This document shows, in pieces, positions 21,949 through 33,738 of a stretch of 64,000 nt of DNA (positions are counted from its first letter, which is position 1; every line of letters starts with the position of its first letter). Where the stretch lies: NCBI GenBank assembly GCA_036023115.1, contig JAYKKT010000061.1, positions 12,273,501 to 12,337,500 of the forward strand, read 5' to 3'. This DNA is from Brasenia schreberi (lineage: Eukaryota; Streptophyta; Magnoliopsida; Nymphaeales; Cabombaceae). Both the position numbers and the translations under genes were made by a program. The notes under the pieces were generated by a model that worked only from the letters and a program-made list of their open reading frames with translations, was not told where the DNA came from and did no database searches.

Positions 21949-22248
21949 TCATTTGCATATACAACTCAATATGTGTACCTCATCTTCTCTTCTCAACAAA
22001 AATAGATAATTAATACCCATCAATCTACTATTTTTGACATTGATATTTTTATTTGACTTGTATTTGTCATTCCTTTCATACCTAAGACATACCTTGTTTG
22101 TTAGGCATTTATTCTTTGAATGAAGAATAACAATAACAATATTATATTTTCTCCCAACCTTTCTAACATACTCAATAAGTTCATTACGACTCCTAAATAC
22201 ATGATCCAACACAAACACGAGTAAATGTTGAAGTTCACCAACTCGCAA
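21949..22248 (-). pseudogene. MULE/FAR1-type N-terminal domain relic (block R1, unit 1)
   Basis: The minus strand has an open 99-codon frame with FRSRNELIEYVRKVGRKYN, VIVILHSKNK, VCLRYERNDKYKSN and SRLMGINYLFLLRRED. This matches, in order, the FAR1/MULE-type zinc-finger region (SRdeL..wv...g, vi.rSd, l.CeRgGkY, TGtkKCgCPF.L). The Cys residues of that region are mostly lost. Plant MULE transposases and FAR1-related factors share it. There is no catalytic domain nearby, so this is a fragment. Closely related copies are at 36,006, 38,974 and 54,757. Confidence 0.55.
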
Positions 22249-22370
22249 TTAATAAATTATTCTTTAATCTTATCTACCAACTAGTTAACAAATACATCAT
22301 TAGATTCAATACAATGACCTCCGCTCTCTTTAGTGATGGTATGATAAGTATTCTTTTATTTGCTATTGTG

Positions 22371-22372
<2 letters not shown>

Positions 22373-22442
<70 letters not shown>
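22373..22442. repeat. (AT)n microsatellite in block R1
   Basis: Seventy bases of AT directly after 'ttgctattgtgcaat'; the same position carries AT repeats at 36,363, 39,407 and 55,123. Confidence 0.97.
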
Positions 22443-22446
<4 letters not shown>

Positions 22447-22499
22447 TAGGTTAGAAGCATAACATAAAACAAATAACACAAGTTCGATTGATGCCATGT

Positions 22500-22680
22500 T
22501 AAGGGGAGATGCGGGACTAGGCATACTTTCTTGAGAAAGAGATGCGTCTGGACCACATCTCCTAAGTAAGAGATGTGGAAGAACAACGACTCATCTTTAA
22601 AAAGGGATGTGGTCTAAGCGTGCATATTTTCATAAAGAGAGACGTGCCTAAACCATGTTTCAAAGTGAAATATTGATGAG
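22500..22680. repeat. Array of short hairpins with GAGATGTGG core
   Basis: Short inverted repeats such as CCACATCTC...GAGATGTGG (about 26 bases with an 8-base loop) are followed by looser versions with 'gggatgtgg' and 'agagacgtgcc'. The same array recurs in every block of this family: 35,580-35,800, 36,520-36,640, 39,570-39,690, 54,310-54,510, 55,270-55,400, and weakly at 30,590 and 46,050. Confidence 0.7.
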
Positions 22681-23589
22681 TGAATCCTTTTACCCAAAAC
22701 CATGAAACATCTTTCAAAATCAAGAAAATTGAAAAAATCACACAAACCAAGAAAAATTCAAAAATCGATGGGATCAATTGTCGCTTTTTTTATAATTTTT
22801 CTTCTTTCTTCTTTCGTTTGATTCTGACGAGATTTGTAAGAAAATAAACGATACTCATTGGCAATGAAGAAAGCAGCAATAGTCGTGTGAGTACAACTAT
22901 AGAGTCACCAAAATTGGATGTGAAGAGGAGAGAGAAATTTGTGTAAGAATATTTTGGGTATTTTTGTGTGTGGATAGTAAGAGGGGTATAGAGAAAGTAA
23001 TGAAGTTAAAATTAACATATTCCAAGGTGTACCCCATACAAATAGATTTTAAATTTGCTTTACCACGTAGCACGAACAGTCAAGACAAGAAGGGATGTCC
23101 GAATAATACACCAAAGCACATATGAAATGTGTTTGAGATGGATTCTCCGTCCATGCTATCTCACAAATTAGAAGCTTGAGACAAAAAGTTGTTAGGAGAC
23201 AGTTTTGATTGAGATTGGTGTTGCACAAGATGGTCCAACTTAGAACCGAGATCTTAGAGGCATCGATTGTTTGTAGAGATTCTCGATAATTGATAGTTGA
23301 TGATCTTTTGGGTATTGAATAATAAGTAAATTTAATGATTAAAATCTTATCATTTTAAATATTAATATTAAATATGTATTATAACATATAAATGAATATT
23401 AACATGATTTGCTTAAGTTATTATATATAAATATTCATTAAATATTAACTTCCCTAAAGTAAGTAGGTTCTATCACCCACGTTGGTGCACCGCACCTTGC
23501 ACCAACATTCATCCTTAAAAAATTTATGGGAGGTGTTGTCGTTAAATATATAGATTTTTGCCATGAAGATATATCTGGTGAAAATAAGT

Positions 23590-23880
23590 GTTGTTTGAAT
23601 AAGTCGCTTCATATGTGGTTTGAAGTTGAACATAACTTACGAGCTAGTTGTCATATATTATGACAATAGTGCAACAATTACTCTTATTAAGAGTGGAGTT
23701 GATAGCTCTAGAAGAAAACACATAATAGTAAAATACCACTATGTTCATGATATGCTTAAAAGGAATGAGATAGCATATATCAACGAATGACATGTTGGTT
23801 GAACCTTTGGCGAAAGGCATCTGAGAAAATCTTTTTACAAAGCATGTTAGACACATGGGTCTGAGATGTACCTTGAGTTT
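23590..23880 (+). pseudogene. Copia RNase H / 3' end relic (unit 1)
   Basis: Across frames the + strand reads VIYYDNSATITLIKSGVDSS, KYHYVHDMLKRNEIAYIN and a GERHLRKSF-like end. This is the copia RNase H C-terminus (YCDN.aAi.l, KHI...YHYV.D), as at 58,590 and, reversed, at 61,840. Stops and frame changes make it dead. No upstream RT is attached. Confidence 0.7.
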
Positions 23881-24268
23881 TTGTAAGAAAACACACTGTG
23901 GTGAGTGTTATGCAGGTAAAATGTATAATTTATGAAAAATTGCATAACTAGTATAAGTTTCAATTCTCTAGCAATGGAAAATGGTACAAATGGGAAAACC
24001 CCTTAATTAGTAGGAGGTAAAAGCCAATGTAGCAACATCTAGCTCATGTGGTCAAGTGAGAGATGTAAGTTATTTTTTGTTAATGAGTGACCACACTTGG
24101 TGATAGGGCCCTTGTACTGATTTCATAAGATGTGATTCTCTTCTTTTTGTTTAAGAAACAAAATGATTTATAATTTTTTTTTGCTTTACAAAAATGTGGA
24201 GAAAAAGGCGGAGTCATTACTCCCTTTATTGAAAACGAAAAACCCAAAATGAAAAGTACGGAAAAGGA

Positions 24269-24327
<59 letters not shown>

Positions 24328-26148
24328 AAATGAAAAATTGGATGTATAGAAAAGAAATATTCCCTCAGCAAAAATCCTTTTGGACGAAAACCGTGTTCAT
24401 CATCTTCTCCTTCTTCTTCCTACCTTCTATTTCACCTATGCTTATACCTCTACTGCAACTCAGAGTTTCCACATAACGAAGATATCCATCATTGGATGCA
24501 TGGTATCCTAGCATTTAGTTTATGGAAACAAGTTCTTAATTTCAGTACCATGTTGGTCGTTGACATTAAGCTAAATCATGCTCTATTGCGTCTAGAACCA
24601 ACATGAGATGGATGTGTGTTAACCATGTGTAGACCAAATTCGTCGAGCCTCTGCTTTGTGATGTGCCCTTTGCCCTAAGCCGATGGTGTGAACCTGTTCG
24701 GTGTTGGCTCACAGATCAAGTTCATGACTGATGTGCACAGCCGGTGCCAAGCCGATAGTTACTGTTCTAGAAAATCAATAATGAAAACTAAACTGGATCT
24801 AGGCCTCTTTTTGGTTCCTCAATTATATTCCGATCTTGGGTTGGGTTCCATGTAATAATAATAATAATAATCATATTAACCAATAATTTTAAGCTAATTT
24901 TAGAAATTCAATTAAATATTAAGTAAATCTAATGCTTAAAACCTTCACAATTTAAATACTAATATTAAAATATGTATTATAGCATATAAATGAATATTAA
25001 CAAGATTTGCTTAAAGTTTTAATATTTATTATTATATAAATATTCATTAAATATTAACCTTTCTAAAGTAAGTAGGTTCTATGACCCACGTTGGTGCACC
25101 ACACCTTGCACCAACATTCAACCTTCAAAAATTTACGGTAGGTGTTTTCGTTAACTATGTATATTTTTGCCAACGATGTTATTTTTCTTGAATAAATTGA
25201 TAACTTGACGAACCATAAGGTGCTTGGAAAGAAAACCACATGAAAATTGCAAATTACTTGAACCAACCAGGTTTGATAGTGTTATCTTTTAAATCTTGAT
25301 GGCATATTATAGCGTTAGACAGAACCTAGCAGTTCATCTATACTTTTTCAATCAATTTTACCATCAAAATATATAAGCCATGCAAATTGTTGGTTTTCTT
25401 GCCCAAAATGTTATACCATAAAACTGCAACTAAAAGGGGAACACCTTCGGTCCGGTTACAGTTCGAGTTGCACCTTGTTCTTGTTTGTCATTTTTACGGG
25501 GGATAGGAACTGGGCAAACCTAATAGGCTCGAGCACTAGTTTTCTCCATTCACGAGATTCAAGCTCCACACCTTGCTTGAGGTGAACAAGTCATAAATTA
25601 CTTCAACCAGCCAAGGGTTGATAATGTTATCTTTTAAATTCTGATCATTCGACTGAACCTAGCAGTTCATTTATAGTTTTCTAAGAAATTTTACAGCCAA
25701 AGTATCTAAGCCAGCCAAATTCATGGTTGAAATGGAGAGGTTTTCATCTGCAAAGTAGTGCAATATATGACTCACTAGTAACATTATTGCTTTATCTAGG
25801 AGATGCAACACTGTATCATTGGGAAGACGCCTCTACATATGACAACATGGATGAGAAGACATTATAGCAGAGGCCGATCCTTCACTTATAAAGATGATAT
25901 ATCATGCTCGAAGACTCAGATTGATATTGCAGAGAGTGAGGATGTGTAATCCCCTAATATGCTGACATTACTACTTAGCTTTGAAGGTCATATTACTTAT
26001 AAGATCTAGTCAAAACAAGTATTTTTGAACTTTAGTGAAGTTTTATACTCGATAACAATACCCACTATTTCAACTGGCTATATAAATGTATTTTATAAAT
26101 AATATTTGAAAAGTTATAACAACCCACACAAGCTATACTGTTGGTAGA
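23881..26148. other. Uncharacterised DNA shared by both units
   Basis: No gene recognised. It holds an AT microsatellite (24,271-24,325), (AAT)n at 24,856, and two 'catt-atccttaaaaaatttatgg'-type segments that recur within the unit (23,460 and 25,070). Unit 1 has about 130 bases (24,556-24,690) that are absent at the matching point of unit 2 (near 41,555). Confidence 0.5.
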
Positions 26149-27145
26149 GTGTGGTTAATGAAGAGGACAAATGTGATGCTTGATAATTGGGTTGAGATTA
26201 CAAATGGAACTGAACTGATTGGGCAAGCGGGTTTGCTTGAAGTTATAGATCATGCGTTGTTGACTATTGTTATTGACTATTGGCAACTAGACAGAAACAA
26301 CTTCCACATACCATGGGGTGAGAGACTATCACACCTTATAATGCTCATGAGATACTTAGTGTTACAATGGGGGACAACTTATTGGTTTGATATAAAAGAT
26401 GATGATTACAGGCAAGAAAGAAATTTTAAGTCATATGTCAGAGATGAGCATTGATAAAGGGGTGCTAAAGATTGAGTTTGGAGCCTTTAAGTTTGAGGTG
26501 CTCCAAACTAAATTTTAAAAGAGGAGTTATAATGAAAATAAAGCTTTATTTGTGGTATTAGTCAGGTTGTACATTATATCGGATTAATCTAGATTTAGAG
26601 TGTCAATAATAATCATGCATCTATTGACACATAATATTTTGAGGGTTGACAGTTATACTTGAAGAGAAATAACATTAGCCTATTTGTACATATAGCAAGA
26701 AAAGGATTCTGGGATAGAAGTAAAGATGGTAGATATACTTCTTTGCTACACATAAGAACTTGTACTATACATTTTTTTGCTATAATATCTTCTATATAGT
26801 CAATTTTTATAATTTGACAAATTATTTGTTTTAATTGTAGGCATGATTTTAAGCGTATTTTTTTAATTAGATTTGATGATGGTAGAGTAGTTATTTTTAA
26901 AAAATAACAACTATGTTTTTAATCTTTTAATTAAATATAACCTTATATGTTATACATTTTATATTTTATTTTATGTAATATAGGTTGATTGACAGCATAT
27001 AGTTTTGCAAAAAACTTGGAATATAATGCATATAAGTTATACAAATACTGAAGATGCATTCATTGTGTAGATGTTATAGAACTTTATATGTCAGATCATG
27101 TAGTTTGACAATTCAACCATCTTCAAGGCATCCTAGTTGCGTTGA
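26149..27145 (+). pseudogene. Plant mobile domain (MAIN-like) protein relic, unit 1
   Basis: The frame 26,149-26,451 contains GLLEVIDHALLTIVIDYWQ, FHIPWGERLSHLIMLMRYL and LQWGTTYWFDI. This matches the plant mobile domain core (LitALverWrpEthtFHlPwGEmt.tL.Dva.llGL) known from MAIN-like proteins and several transposons. After a possible intron ending at 'gtaatatag' (about 26,982), a second piece (27,050-27,140) gives HCVDVIELYMSDHVV and QFNHLQGIP, as in the 'HiVe.h.PdRVlrQFG..Q.IP' region. Stops interrupt it, and a solo LTR splits it at 27,146. Whether it was a host gene or a transposon passenger is not shown. Confidence 0.6.
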
Positions 27146-29417
27146 TGTAGACATAAAAATTTTAACTCCGGAGTTTATGAAAAACTCGAAGCAAAACTTT
27201 TCTATCTACGCTTGCGCGAGCGTGGTAGCTAGTTTACAAAACTAGCAAAGATATTGAAAATTTTGACTTCTTCGGTGATTGTAGGCAAGCAGACTCTTTT
27301 CACTTAAACCTTCTTAAACTGATGCTCAAGGGTCAGTTTAAGCGCTTAGAAACTTCAATTGTGAAACAAGTATAACTTCATTTCACATGAATAACAAGTG
27401 CTTTGAAAGAATTTGGATTGTGCACTTTGATTCAATACTTGAATTGAACAAGTCCTAACTGTTTTTAAGGCTTGTTTCTAACATCGATCTGGATGCGCTA
27501 TAGGTCTTCCAAAATCATCAAAATTTTACCAGACAATTCTGTAGTGTGGAGAACCTGTGGCTTTTTACAGATCTTAATTTGGAAATATATTGAATCAAAA
27601 TTAAATCTGGAAAGAGGACTGAATCATAAGCCCGGAACTGCTCTATCACAAAAATATAGAGGCTCAAAGATGAGCCTGTATCTTAGTGACCTGAATTCCA
27701 AATTTGATGATTTTTGTTAGAAATCTATGGATGTTATCTTTTTAATGCATCAAAAATCAAGTGATTTGGATCCCTGTGGACAGAGATATAAGATTTTTAC
27801 CTGATCTCTATCTCTAGAAATCCGACTATGCAGACAGTGAATAAATTTTGATTCGATCTTTGCCCGATTTTATTATGGGGTTTCACGGTCCTAAAATTCT
27901 TGAAAATTTTATTTCTAAGAACCTTGTGTGTGCAGATGTTGTTACTAAAATTTCAACTCATTTAGATCATGGAGTAAGGAATTAAAATTGTAGCAATCAA
28001 GGATGCAGATGCAAAAAACAAATTTTCAGCTTTTGTAGAGAATACGTGCAAATGCAAACTCACACAAAAGCAAACTGCAACAACTCTACATCCGAATTTA
28101 AAACTCACGCGAATGAAATTGCAGCAACTCTACGTCCCAAATTAAGACTCACACGAATGAAATGTATATATTAGCTTAAGCATAGAGGGGGTTAGGAAGT
28201 ATAGAATATCTATAACATATATTGGGGAAGAATATCAAACAATTAGAGTGCACGTATGTGTGGATGGTGATTCATCCATGAAATGAAATTTGCAATAACT
28301 CTAATTATTACAACTTGGGGGGACATGAAACTTTATTAATACAACCCCATTCAATGAATTAAAAGGAGGAAAACAATATTTGAATTAAGCAAGATGAACT
28401 TACACGAAATTTGGAACCAAAAGGCTGGGGATTCAAGAATGAATCCGGCCTTAGCCTAGCTTTCTTCCTTCAATCTCCCACAACTCTCACCTAGCTCCCT
28501 CTCCTTAAACCCTTCTTGAAGTACACAACCCTCTCTAGCTGGAATTTTCCCTCACCTAGCACTCACCCCAATGTGGCAGCCTCTCTCCAAGATTTTTGTG
28601 AATTTCCAAGTTATCAAGCATGAAGAACCCGCCCTACCCCTTGGCCCCTTTTATAGGCCAAGGGGGGCTGGTTCTAGCCTCTTCTATGGGGCGGGTTGGA
28701 CCAGCTCTTTGAGGGTCTTGATCCAACTTGGTCCAGGCACTTAGTGGTCCCCCTTGTGTTGACATAGACCAGCCCCATGTGGGCTGGTCTCTAAGTGAAC
28801 CCAGCCTTAGCCTAGGTTCAATTGAGCTCAATTTGGACCTTCCAATGCTTGCTTTACTTTAATGCATGGTTTGATTGGTTCGGCTGTGCCTTTAATCTTG
28901 TATTTGATGAATTAGACTCCATATATTCAGTCATTGACTTGAATTGAATGCCTTAATATCGTGTCATTTGGTAGAAGGTGCTTCATCCGGCCATGTATTG
29001 GCCTGTGCTTCATCCGGCCATGTATTGATTTGGAGTTGGTTTGTGCTTCATCCAGCCATACTTGACTTGATATCTCCTGGCTAAGCTTGGCTCCATTGTT
29101 TTCTTGTATTTGACTTGAATTCACCTTGAGATGCCACGACATTTGGACTTGATCGGGTGAGTTTCCATCTAGTCTCGATTTGCTCTTGAATCTATACCAG
29201 GGTCTTTGTACGGGTTTGGATTGGGTCCTATATGTTTGCTTGATCTGCTTTGAAATCCATGGGCTTAACTTAAATTTAAAACTTTTATTTGAAATGTTCC
29301 CCAAAAAGACTTGAACTTTAAAAAGGTTGGGGTTTTTTAATTTAAAGGTTTATAAAGGCTTTAAATTGACTGTCGAAATCTAGGAGTTAAAAATATTTTA
29401 AATTTTGGGTGTTTATA
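27146..29417 (-). mobile_element. Gypsy solo LTR with 5-bp target duplication
   Basis: On the + strand it begins TGTAGACAT and ends GGGTGTTTATA, the reverse of a TGTAAACACCC...TCTACA LTR with one end base changed. Flanks are GTTGA (27,141-27,145) and GCTGA (29,418-29,422). The matching empty site in unit 2 reads GTTGCGCTGATAAGG at about 44,867. It is 2,272 bp with no internal retrotransposon genes, hence a solo LTR. Short frames at 27,472, 28,634 and 28,927 lie in it and are not genes. A 'gtgcttcatccggccat' phrase repeats three times at 28,977-29,060. Confidence 0.93.
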
Positions 29418-30659
29418 GCTGATAAGACTCTCCATTGTAAAGAAACCTATAAAGCTCATGTATATAAGGCATAATATGAGCTTTGTAATGCTACTTGGGA
29501 GGCACAATGCTCTTTGAGTTTAACCACTTTAGTATCCCAACATTATATCTCTCATGAGTGCAATGAGTCTTACATTAATAGAATGCATCAATTTATTTTG
29601 AGAGATTTTAAAAGTTAGTTGGGTTTGACTCCAGTTAGGCAACACAATACATCATTATTCATGTAGATAAATAAATAATTGTACATATATTAATAGTATT
29701 TATAATTGTTTTGCTTTAATTATCATATTAACTTTCTTCGTAATTATTTTCTTATACCAGCATTTTATCGTGGTACATGACACACTTTTGCCCATTTTAG
29801 TACATTAAAAGTGTGTGCCACCGTCATTGTTAAGTGACCTGACTTTGCTGGACTTGTTAGAGACATATATGTAGTGTTGCCAAAGAGCACACTCATTGAC
29901 CATGATGGGGCTTGTATTTAGGATATTATTTTGTAATATTCAATATATATGTAAATGATAATTGTAATGAAAGGAATTTGGTTTCTTCACTCTTTATCTT
30001 TAATATGCACAACCGTAATGAAATCATGATCTCATTTAAATTAAAAAATAACATATACAAATACCAAATAACATCTAATCATTATCCTCAATATCATGTA
30101 CAATATCATCTCCTAGTTCTCTCATTTGTATGATCTCCTGCTCTTCTCCTCTCAATAAAAATAGATAATCAACCTTCCTAATAATCATTAATCTACTAAT
30201 TTCAATATCAATATTTTTATTTGGCTTGTATTATCTACTAATATCATTAATCTACTCTCTTAATATTATGCTTCCTCTCAATATTTCTTACATACTCAAA
30301 AATTAATTACAACTCATAAACACATACTCTATAGCAAACATGAGTAAATGATGGAGTCCATCATCTTCACAATCAACAAATTATTTTTCTATCTTGTGTG
30401 TGAAGTTCATCCGATGTACTAGAATAACTTTTAGTCTCCTTAGTCATGGTATAATAAGTATTTTGATTATTCATCATCTTTTTCAAATCGATTCTATAAT
30501 ACATCATCCTATTGTGCAATTTATATAAGGATACGGGTTAGGATGACATGTTAAGGGAGATACGGGTTTGGATGTTCTTTCTTAAGGAATAGAGGTGTTT
30601 GAACCACATCCTCTTTAAGGAAGAGATGCTGCAGAACCGCGTCTCATCAACCTACTCAC
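29418..30659 (-). repeat. Diverged FAR1-like block R2 and adjoining unknown sequence (unit 1)
   Basis: 29,418-30,030 continues the sequence split by the solo LTR; no family was recognised with confidence. From 30,030 to 30,655 the DNA is an older relative of block R1 ('acatatacaaataccaaataacatctaatcat', later 'ggtataataagtatt' and the 'ttgtgcaat' phrase), without a long AT repeat. The FAR1-like frame is no longer open. Confidence 0.55.
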
Positions 30660-31487
30660 ATATTAGTTTAAATTATGGAATATGTGATATGTGAATTTAC
30701 TTTACTTTGTCCATATATTTCAAAAATTATAGAATCCAGTTTGTAGTATGTTTTATAGTTTTATCCTTGTTTGATTGTTGATTTCACAAAATTATTGTTT
30801 GATGATACATACGTTTTTGTCCATGGAAATTTACAAAATTACAAAAATGATATGGGGCATACTTACATTTTTGTCCCAAACTATTTATGAAAATCACTGA
30901 ATAACTAGAAACATGATTTTACTATTTTGTCCATGAGTTTTTTGTCTGAATTACCAAAATAGATAGATAGGTAAACTTACGTGTTTGCCCTCTAGCTACA
31001 AAAGAAATTATGGGGTTGGACAGAGGGGTAATATTGCTCTTTTATCCTCAAACTTGTTTAGAACTACTAAATTTGTTCAGATTTTACTTCAAAATGGTAC
31101 TTGGTTGTTTCAAATTACTGATAGGTGCTTTGAAATATTTAAGTTTAGTAATTAGATATTTTGGATACTATAGTTTAGTGCCCGGTTATGTTATATTTCT
31201 TGTTTATTTGAAAATATCTTATTGTTTGTGTGGCTTGATTATTGTTTTCTATTTGAATTATTTAGACCCTCTTGTTATTATCTTCGCCAAATTATTGAAA
31301 ATGACTTATAAAAATTTGTGTTTTAGAATTGGTAAAGACTAAAAATTTAAATGACTTAAAAATTTGTTTTTGCCCTATACCAAATACAACAGAAGATAAA
31401 GAATATAAGATATTTATAAAAGATGATACTATAATTTGGACTATTATGTTGAAATATATAAAGGATGACCTGATTAGGGTTTTCGAG
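30660..31487 (+). mobile_element. Copia relic, leader and gag start (unit 1, part 1)
   Basis: The leader has the repeated 'tttttgtcc' phrases seen at 7.9 and 56.8 kb. The gag start near 31,300 reads IPNTTEDKEYKIFIKDDTI, then LKYIKDDLIRVF. It is interrupted by the solo LTR at 31,488 and resumes at 33,739 with GAATTCGAGACC. Confidence 0.7.
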
Positions 31488-33733
31488 TGTGACGTGAAAT
31501 TTTCACTCTAAGTCTATGTAGAGACTTGAAACAAGAATTTCAATTTCACTTTGTGCGCGAGCATGCTGCTAGTTTTTAAAAACTAGCAAAGTGTATAAAT
31601 CAAATCCGACTTCAATTGGCGATTGGGCTAAGCGAGTTCTTTTCGCTTTAGGCCTTCTTAAACCGACGCTCAAGAGTCAGCCTAAGCGCTTAAGAATTTC
31701 AAGTGTATAGGTGATAGACTCCAATTCATGTGAAGGTGAGGTGTTTTGATAAGAAGATGATATGTGCACTTAGTTTCAAGCTTGAAATTTACGTTATGAA
31801 AAACAGAAACTAGCTCTATTTTCCTGAAATTGTTCCCAAATTTTTCTTAGGGGTCTAAGGATCTCCAAAATTTATAAACTTTTTATAGGATGCTCCCTGA
31901 TGTATAAGGATCCTAGACCACCTTTTGTTTTGAATTTTGGACTAACAAATTCACAAAATTAAATCGTGAATTGGACCTAACTTCACTATTTCAGGAGATT
32001 CTGTGATGGAAATACAGAGGCTAAAAACAAACCTCTATATCTCGGTGTGCAGAACTCCAAATGTTATGATTTTAGTCTTTTTGTAAAGCTATGGATATCA
32101 GCTTTCCAATGAGACTAATTTGATCCAATTTAGATTCCTACAAACAGAGATATGATACTTTTACCCAACCCTATTGCAGGAAATCCGACTGTGTAGAAAA
32201 CAGAAATGGATTTGTCTAATCTTCTCCTATTTTATTCACGGGTTTGCACGGTCCTAAAATTCTTTCAAATTTTATTTCTAGTGGGCTGGTGTGTGTAGGT
32301 GTTGTTCCTAAAGTTTTAGCACATTCGGATCACATATCATAGAATTAAAATTAAAAAAATTAGAGTATGTAGATGCTGGAAAACCAGATTTTCATTTTTT
32401 AGAACATAAATGAATGCATACTTACCCGAATTTAAATTGCAACAACCCAACAACACTAAGCAAATTACTGAAGAAAAATGAATAAAAATATGTATATTAG
32501 CTTAAGCATAGAGGGGGTTAGAGAATATAGAGTATTTTATAGAATATATTGAGGTAGAATCACAAAGCCAAACACATAGAGGGTGTAAGTAAGAGCAGAA
32601 AATTCATAACACATCTACTTCTTATTACAACATGGGGAGAGACAAAGCTCCATTAATACAACCCCTTTTAAATTGAATTTAAAGAAGAGATATGTGAGAA
32701 TCTAAGATTAGGAATACTTACAAAATTTCTTCAAAGAAACCGAACCTCCAAGATGAAATTCAACCCTCCTTTGCTCTCTTGATTCACTATCTCACTCACA
32801 CTCCCTAAGTGCAGCTCTTAACCTATGATCTAACCCAATTCTCCTCTTTCTTCACTCCCTTGACAGCCCATGACCGAGCCTAGGTGCAACCCCTCTCTTG
32901 GAAACACTCCCTTGCAGACCCTTCCCCCTAGAGCAGCCCCTTTCTCTCACAATTTCCCCAAGCTTCCAAGATGAAGTTCATGCCCTCCCCTTGGCCCTAT
33001 TTATAGGCCAAGGGGGCTGATTTCTAGGGCCTTCCTTGGGGCAGGCCTTGCATGACCCATATCCAGCCCTAAGTCCATTTTAGGTGGTTCCCTTTTTGGT
33101 GATATGGACCAGCCCCATGTGGGCTGGTTCTTGACCTTGTTGGGCATGTCTAGCCCTAGCCGGGTGAAGTCCAAGTGGCCGGCTAGGCTTGATGTAGCCC
33201 ATCTTCCCTTGTCTTGATTCAAATAAACATATCGGTTGGATGTAGCTTTGGTGATTTTTCAAAATCAACACTTTCAAGTCCAATTCATCCGGTAAAGCCG
33301 GTCCATCTTGGCCCTCGATGTGAACCAACCCATGAAGTGAACCGTCCCTTGATTTGAAATGCACCGACCCTTGATTTGAAATGAACTAATCCCTCTTATC
33401 CAGTCCGTATCTTTGATCTTCATATCCAACCTAATATACTTTGTAATTTGATTTATTTGGAGAGGATAAGCCTTTGACTTGGTCCATCCTTCGCTTCCAG
33501 AATTGATTTCAATCTTGATTTGGATTGGGTCTTCACCTGTTCGTCTGATTGGTCTTGAATCACTTGGCTTTTTAACTTGGATTTAAAACCATTATTTTGA
33601 AATGTTTCTAAAAAGATTTGAACTTTAAAAAGATTTCAAATTATTGGGATTTTTAAAATTGGGAGTTCATAAAGGTTTTAAATTGATTTTCGAAATTGGG
33701 AGTTTTAGAATATTTTGATTTTGGGTGTTTACA
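31488..33733 (-). mobile_element. Gypsy solo LTR with perfect 5-bp target duplication
   Basis: The + strand begins TGTGACGTG and ends GGGTGTTTACA, with TCGAG on both sides (31,483-31,487 and 33,734-33,738). Unit 2 has the empty site near 46,925 (GGTTTCTGAGGAATTTGAG). It is 2,246 bp with no internal coding region. It is similar but not identical to the solo LTR at 27,146, including the shared 'gcttaagcatagaggggg' and 'gctggt-cat' regions. Confidence 0.94.
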
Positions 33734-33738
33734 TCGAG

